The notes under the pieces were generated by a model. It did not search any database, was not told where the DNA came from, and worked only from the letters and a program-made list of their open reading frames with translations. This document shows, one piece after another, positions 8,115-10,315 of a stretch of DNA of 10,315 nt. Location: positions 1 to 10,315 of the forward strand of contig JAAEMD010000484.1 of the NCBI GenBank assembly GCA_024225875.1, given 5' to 3'. A program made the translations under genes and the position numbers. The stretch comes from a bacterium. Lineage in GTDB: Bacteria > Margulisbacteria > Marinamargulisbacteria > JAAEMD01. Numbering within the stretch: the first letter of the stretch is position 1; each line of letters starts with the position of its first letter.

Positions 8115-8120
8115 ATTATA
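8115..8120 (-). promoter_or_regulatory. Candidate -10 element for the binding protein/kinase unit
   Basis: The minus strand carries a perfect TATAAT, 68 nt upstream of the TTG start. At 17-bp spacing the -35 would be TGAAAA (3/6 match). A second TATAAT at 8127-8132 has an even weaker upstream partner. One of the two probably serves this operon, but the sequence does not settle which. Confidence 0.3.
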
Positions 8121-8225
8121 CAACAAATTATAACTGCTTTTCATATATTCACTAAAAAATTAGATTTTAAACTTTATTTATGCTATTCTTGTATAGCTGT
8201 TAATATTTAACATAAAAATCAGGAT

Positions 8226-8379
8226 TTATTCAGTTTGTTTCTTTAAAGATGTTAACTTGCCGGGTTATATTTAACAAGGGCTGGTCGGAGTAATTATAAT
8301 ATTTTCAAAAAAGGGGTTGAGGAAAATCAATGAAAAAATACCTGAAATTATCCACAGTATTTATTTTTCTTTCTAAACA
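8226..8379 (+). repeat. Tandem 5'-module repeat, unit 1 (154 bp)
   Basis: This is the first of three imperfect tandem copies of a module containing leader, RBS and signal-peptide codons. It starts with TTATTCAG and includes the conserved TTGCC..GGTTATATTTAA block. It shares a 34-bp identical RBS/start block with unit 3 (8307-8340 versus 8610-8643) and a 37-bp identical signal-peptide block with unit 2 (8342-8378 versus 8493-8529). Its middle (about 8279-8306) differs from the other units and carries TATAAT at 8295-8300. Confidence 0.8.
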
Positions 8380-8386
8380 TTATTAA
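8330..8386 (+). pseudogene. 5' stub of a lipoprotein gene (18 codons, intact RBS and ATG)
   Basis: GAGG lies 7 nt before the ATG, exactly as in the downstream lipoprotein gene. The frame encodes MKKYLKLSTVFIFLSKHY and then TAA. The first 14 residues resemble the real signal peptide MKKYLTISVVFILF, but the frame leaves homology in the hydrophobic core and ends before any lipobox Cys. It is most likely a truncated duplicate of the gene's 5' end. It could still be translated as a short hydrophobic peptide. Confidence 0.6.
8348..8356 (+). promoter_or_regulatory. Perfect DnaA-box 9-mer, first copy
   Basis: TTATCCACA matches the high-affinity DnaA box. Here it also spells the signal-peptide codons Leu-Ser-Thr of the stub, so the match may be incidental. 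It recurs 151 bp downstream in the next repeat unit. Confidence 0.25.
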
Positions 8387-8480
8387 ATCTGTTTGTCTCA
8401 AGTTGTCAACCTGCCGGATTATACTTAACAAGAAATCAAAGATAATTTTAATATACAAAAACAGGGGTTAAAGAAAACCA

Positions 8481-8530
8481 GAGAAAAAATATCTGAAATT
8501 ATCCACAGTATTTATTTTTCTTTCTAAACC
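8481..8530 (+). pseudogene. Dead 5' stub of a lipoprotein gene (start codon lost)
   Basis: This aligns with the first codons of the unit 1 stub and the downstream lipoprotein gene, but the ATG has become GAG and the RBS is damaged. Only about 16 codons of similarity remain before unit 3 begins. Confidence 0.6.
8499..8507 (+). promoter_or_regulatory. Perfect DnaA-box 9-mer, second copy
   Basis: A second TTATCCACA in the same orientation, 151 bp after the first, lies within the dead stub. The unit 3 copy, in the live gene, has diverged at this place and lacks the 9-mer. Confidence 0.25.
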
Positions 8531-8676
8531 TTATTCAGGCGGCCTGTCTAAAATTGTCAACCTGCCAGGTTATATTTAAGCAAAAAATCAAAGATAATTT
8601 TAATATTCAAAAAAAGGGGTTGAGGAAAATCAATGAAAAAATATCTGACAATATCAGTAGTTTTTATTCTTTTTAT
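8531..8676 (+). repeat. Tandem 5'-module repeat, unit 3 (running into the live gene)
   Basis: This is the third copy. It starts with TTATTCAGG and holds the TTGTCAACCTGCC box, the 22-bp block shared with unit 2 and the RBS/start block shared with unit 1. It continues into the first roughly 14 codons of the real lipoprotein gene, where it diverges from units 1 and 2. The 3' boundary is approximate. Confidence 0.75.
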
Positions 8677-9892
8677 GTTGCTGTTAAATTCCTGTGCAAA
8701 GATAATTGATTCTAATGAGGATACTTCAGAAATAACTACTACAGATAGACTGACTGTTATTAATAATGACAACAGTTTATCCAGCTATTTAAAAGAGGCC
8801 TCTGAAAATATCACTGTAGTAGATGATGTTCTTACAGGTTCTTCAGCATTAAAAGCACAAAAATCAAAAAAAACATCTTTTAAACTTACTCTAATTGCAG
8901 AGGTGAGTTCTCCGGTTGTTAATGGCCAGACTTTGCAGGCTACAAAAGTTCAGATACAGGGTAACAAGGCCTTAATCAGTTATAATATGACAGGAGAAGC
9001 TTATCTGGGCGCAGTGGATATTATAGATATTAAAAATAGAAAAAAACCGCAGATAAGATCAAGAATATTATTTAATGAGACTGACGTTCATTCCATCACA
9101 TATGCTGATGACAAGGCATACGTAGCTCAATCAAGACAAAGTGATGCCGGTACTCCAGCTCATATTGAAAGCTTCAAGTTCAAATCAAGTAAAATTTCTC
9201 TTGAGGACAGTAGATCAGCTACTGTTGCTTCTTATGCTGTAAATTCTGTCTTTCCTGGTAAAGAAGCTTTATATGCAACATCAGGATCTAATGGCAAACT
9301 GTATGCAATCAACTATACTACACTTGATGAAATTGATAGCGTTGATCTGTCTTATGCGAGATGGGTGCTTGAAAACAACAATAAAATTATTGTTGTACGT
9401 GGAATGCCTGGAAGAGTAAATATATTTAAATATGATAACAATGCTTTTACTAATGAAAACAGCTTTACTTTTACTGGCGCTAATACTGAAGAAGCAAAGT
9501 CTCAGGCTGAGGCTGTAAATGATATGCTTTTTATTGCAGCTGGTAAAGGTGGCGTGCAGGTACACAAGCTGTCAGACGGTTCTAAAATAACAGAAATCAG
9601 TCTTCCTGACACAGAGCTTGATTCAGGTTCTGTTGTTTGTAATTCAGTTACAATTGATAAGGATTTGATATTTATAGCAAATGGAGCTGCAGGAGTATAT
9701 GTAGCAAAGGCAAAAAATCAAATTAAACTGATAGATGATTATGATCTGTCTTTACAGGTTCTTGGGAAATTAAACCTGGGTTCTCAACAGTCGGTAAATC
9801 ACGCAGCTTATAAAAGTAATTATTTATTTGTAGCTGCCGGACTGGGAGGTCTTAAAATTATAGACATTGATAATTACTACGATGACGATTAA
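8633..9892 (+). CDS. LVIVD-like beta-propeller lipoprotein
   Basis: This 419-residue protein begins with a lipoprotein signal peptide: Lys2-Lys3, a hydrophobic core at 4-18 and lipobox LNSC with lipidated Cys21. A polar, probably unstructured linker runs to about residue 80. The rest has about seven degenerate repeats, each a beta-hairpin of the form 'xLFVAxGxGGlxIxDI'. They lie at about 106-134, 152-180, 202-232, 244-268, 293-316, 336-362 and 388-414. The clearest are NDMLFIAAGKGGVQVHKL, KDLIFIANGAAGVYVAKA and NYLFVAAGLGGLKIIDID. This is the pattern of LVIVD-type seven-bladed propellers on cell-surface or periplasmic lipoproteins, often binding proteins with no enzyme activity. The C-terminus is acidic (DIDNYYDDD). 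GAGG lies 7 nt before ATG 8633. It is transcribed away from the binding protein/kinase operon and is preceded by two stubs of its own 5' end. The fold is well supported; the partner is unknown. Confidence 0.88.
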   Translation: MKKYLTISVVFILFMLLLNSCAKIIDSNEDTSEITTTDRLTVINNDNSLSSYLKEASENITVVDDVLTGSSALKAQKSKKTSFKLTLIAEVSSPVVNGQTLQATKVQIQGNKALISYNMTGEAYLGAVDIIDIKNRKKPQIRSRILFNETDVHSITYADDKAYVAQSRQSDAGTPAHIESFKFKSSKISLEDSRSATVASYAVNSVFPGKEALYATSGSNGKLYAINYTTLDEIDSVDLSYARWVLENNNKIIVVRGMPGRVNIFKYDNNAFTNENSFTFTGANTEEAKSQAEAVNDMLFIAAGKGGVQVHKLSDGSKITEISLPDTELDSGSVVCNSVTIDKDLIFIANGAAGVYVAKAKNQIKLIDDYDLSLQVLGKLNLGSQQSVNHAAYKSNYLFVAAGLGGLKIIDIDNYYDDD

Positions 9893-9943
9893 AGACATTC
9901 TATATAAAAAAAACACATAAAATAACAGTGTTCTTAAAACTTA

Positions 9944-10006
9944 TATCAGGCTGGCTGCGTAGTAACACACAGGCTGGCCAGCCATGATTAAGCTTGTACC
10001 CTGATA
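9944..10006. repeat. Nested inverted repeats after the lipoprotein gene
   Basis: GGCTGGCCAGCC at 9972-9983 is a perfect 12-bp palindrome. Its right half (GCCAGCC, 9977-9983) can instead pair with GGCTGGC at 9949-9955. An outer pair, TATCAGG (9944-9950) with CCTGATA (10000-10006), is also possible, though it overlaps the inner arm. The hairpin lies about 50 bp after the lipoprotein stop and has no T-run after it, so it is not a standard intrinsic terminator. Confidence 0.5.
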
Positions 10007-10037
10007 CAATTCAACTCTGAACCAGGATCCCTGATAC
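9999..10037 (+). repeat. Direct repeat CCCTGATAC, two copies 30 bp apart
   Basis: CCCTGATAC occurs at 9999-10007 and 10029-10037. Both are complementary to the TATCAGG arm at 9944-9950. The role is unknown. Confidence 0.4.
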
Positions 10038-10060
10038 TAAAAATAAAACTTGAAAATATA

Positions 10061-10103
10061 AAGGAGTTGCTTAATGATAATGCTGCTGCAAAGTAATATA
10101 TAG
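10061..10103 (+). pseudogene. Orphan RBS with a 9-codon ORF
   Basis: AAGGAG at 10061-10066 lies 7 nt before an ATG at 10074, as good a ribosome binding site as any in the window. The frame encodes only MIMLLQSNI before TAG at 10101-10103. It is either the remnant of a gene whose body was deleted or replaced, or a very short leader peptide. Nothing downstream in that frame looks coding. Confidence 0.35.
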
Positions 10104-10119
10104 CTGTTCCAAAGTAAAA

Positions 10120-10193
10120 TGTCCGACACTGACGTTTTCAAATTAATTCGTTTATGTACGCAAGTACACTGTACTGCCCCATTTAAACGGACA
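10120..10193. mobile_element. Possible insertion-sequence end or small element remnant
   Basis: TGTCCG (10120-10125) and CGGACA (10188-10193) are inverted with respect to each other, 74 bp outer to outer. Inside, TGTACTGCCCCATTTAAACG starts at 10170. TGTACTG..CCCC followed by an AT block and CGGACA resembles the TG-starting termini of some insertion sequences, notably the IS3 group, from memory only. Repeated GTAC (10157-10174) can form small hairpins. No transposase is visible in the window, so the call is weak. Confidence 0.25.
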
Positions 10194-10315
10194 CTTCAAT
10201 TTGTACCAGCTATACGTGATCCTGAAACCTGGTCTGCAGCACGGTGTAAAAGATGAAATAATTAAAGGTATTAAAACTGTCAGCAAAAACTGTATTTGTT
10301 TGAAAAATTTGTTAA

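Larger units (their letters stand above)
8380..8530 (+). repeat. Tandem 5'-module repeat, unit 2 (151 bp)
   Basis: This middle copy shares a 22-bp identical block with unit 3 (8433-8454 versus 8585-8606) and the TTGTCAACCTGCC box (8403-8415 versus 8554-8566). It also shares the 37-bp signal-peptide block with unit 1. The RBS region has decayed (GGGGTTAAAGAAAA rather than GGGGTTGAGGAAAA) and the start codon is changed from ATG to GAG at 8481-8483, so this copy cannot start translation as the others do. Confidence 0.8.
9893..10315. other. Gene-free right end with palindromes and possible mobile-element debris
   Basis: No convincing gene is visible in these 423 bp. The first 50 bp are AT-rich. 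The region 9944-10037 holds a GC-rich palindrome and a repeated CCCTGATAC. An RBS with a 9-codon ORF lies at 10061-10103. Short inverted repeats TGTCCG/CGGACA frame 10120-10193. Past 10147 one plus-strand frame is open to the window edge, and a minus-strand frame is open from the edge back to TAA at 10152-10154. Either could be a partial gene, but at this length and composition both could be chance. Confidence 0.5.

Noticed and set aside
8226..8640. Chromosomal replication origin, because of the DnaA boxes and AT-rich DNA
   Set aside because: There are only two DnaA boxes, both explained by duplicated signal-peptide codons, and no dnaA, dnaN, gidA or similar origin neighbour is present.
8226..8676. 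CRISPR-like array
   Set aside because: The repeats are directly adjacent units of about 151 bp with gradual divergence and gene-start content, not short identical repeats with unique spacers.

Overview
This is an AT-rich (roughly 35% GC) bacterial window. It probably comes from a diderm (outer-membrane) bacterium: it carries a lipoprotein with a clear lipobox, a periplasmic-type solute-binding protein, and the tail of what looks like an outer-membrane beta-barrel. I cannot assign a phylum from sequence alone. Ribosome binding sites are AAAGGAG/AGAGGTG-like and at least one gene starts with TTG.

Layout. Positions 2-754 (+) hold the 3' end of a gene that enters from the left, a possible outer-membrane beta-barrel protein. 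Positions 1001-2800 (+) encode the ribosome-associated GTPase TypA/BipA. Positions 2882-3481 (-) encode an unrecognised Asn/Met-rich protein of 199 aa, convergent with typA. Positions 3668-5551 (+) encode the ABC-F ATPase Uup. Positions 8047-5574 (-) form a two-gene unit: a membrane-anchored NMT1/SsuA-like solute-binding protein followed 35 bp later by a HAMP sensor histidine kinase. Positions 8633-9892 (+) encode a seven-repeat, LVIVD-like beta-propeller lipoprotein. Positions 9893-10315 have no convincing gene but contain palindromes, an orphan RBS with a 9-codon ORF, and short TGTCCG/CGGACA inverted repeats that may be transposon debris.

The most unusual structure is at about 8226-8676. 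The leader, RBS and first codons of the propeller lipoprotein occur three times in tandem with a period of 151-154 bp. The two upstream copies are 5' stubs: one keeps RBS, ATG and 18 codons, and the other has lost its ATG. The three copies are mosaic (different pairs share different identical blocks), which suggests recombination or gene conversion. Both stubs contain a perfect TTATCCACA 9-mer (DnaA-box consensus) inside the signal-peptide codons.

Functionally, typA and uup are ribosome-associated housekeeping/stress factors and appear to be single transcription units. The solute-binding protein/histidine kinase pair looks like a sensory module: no permease, transport ATPase or response regulator is visible beside it. 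No tRNA, rRNA, CRISPR array, riboswitch or strong intrinsic terminator was recognised. I did not find a convincing new multi-gene system; the triplicated 5' module and the sensor pair deserve follow-up most.
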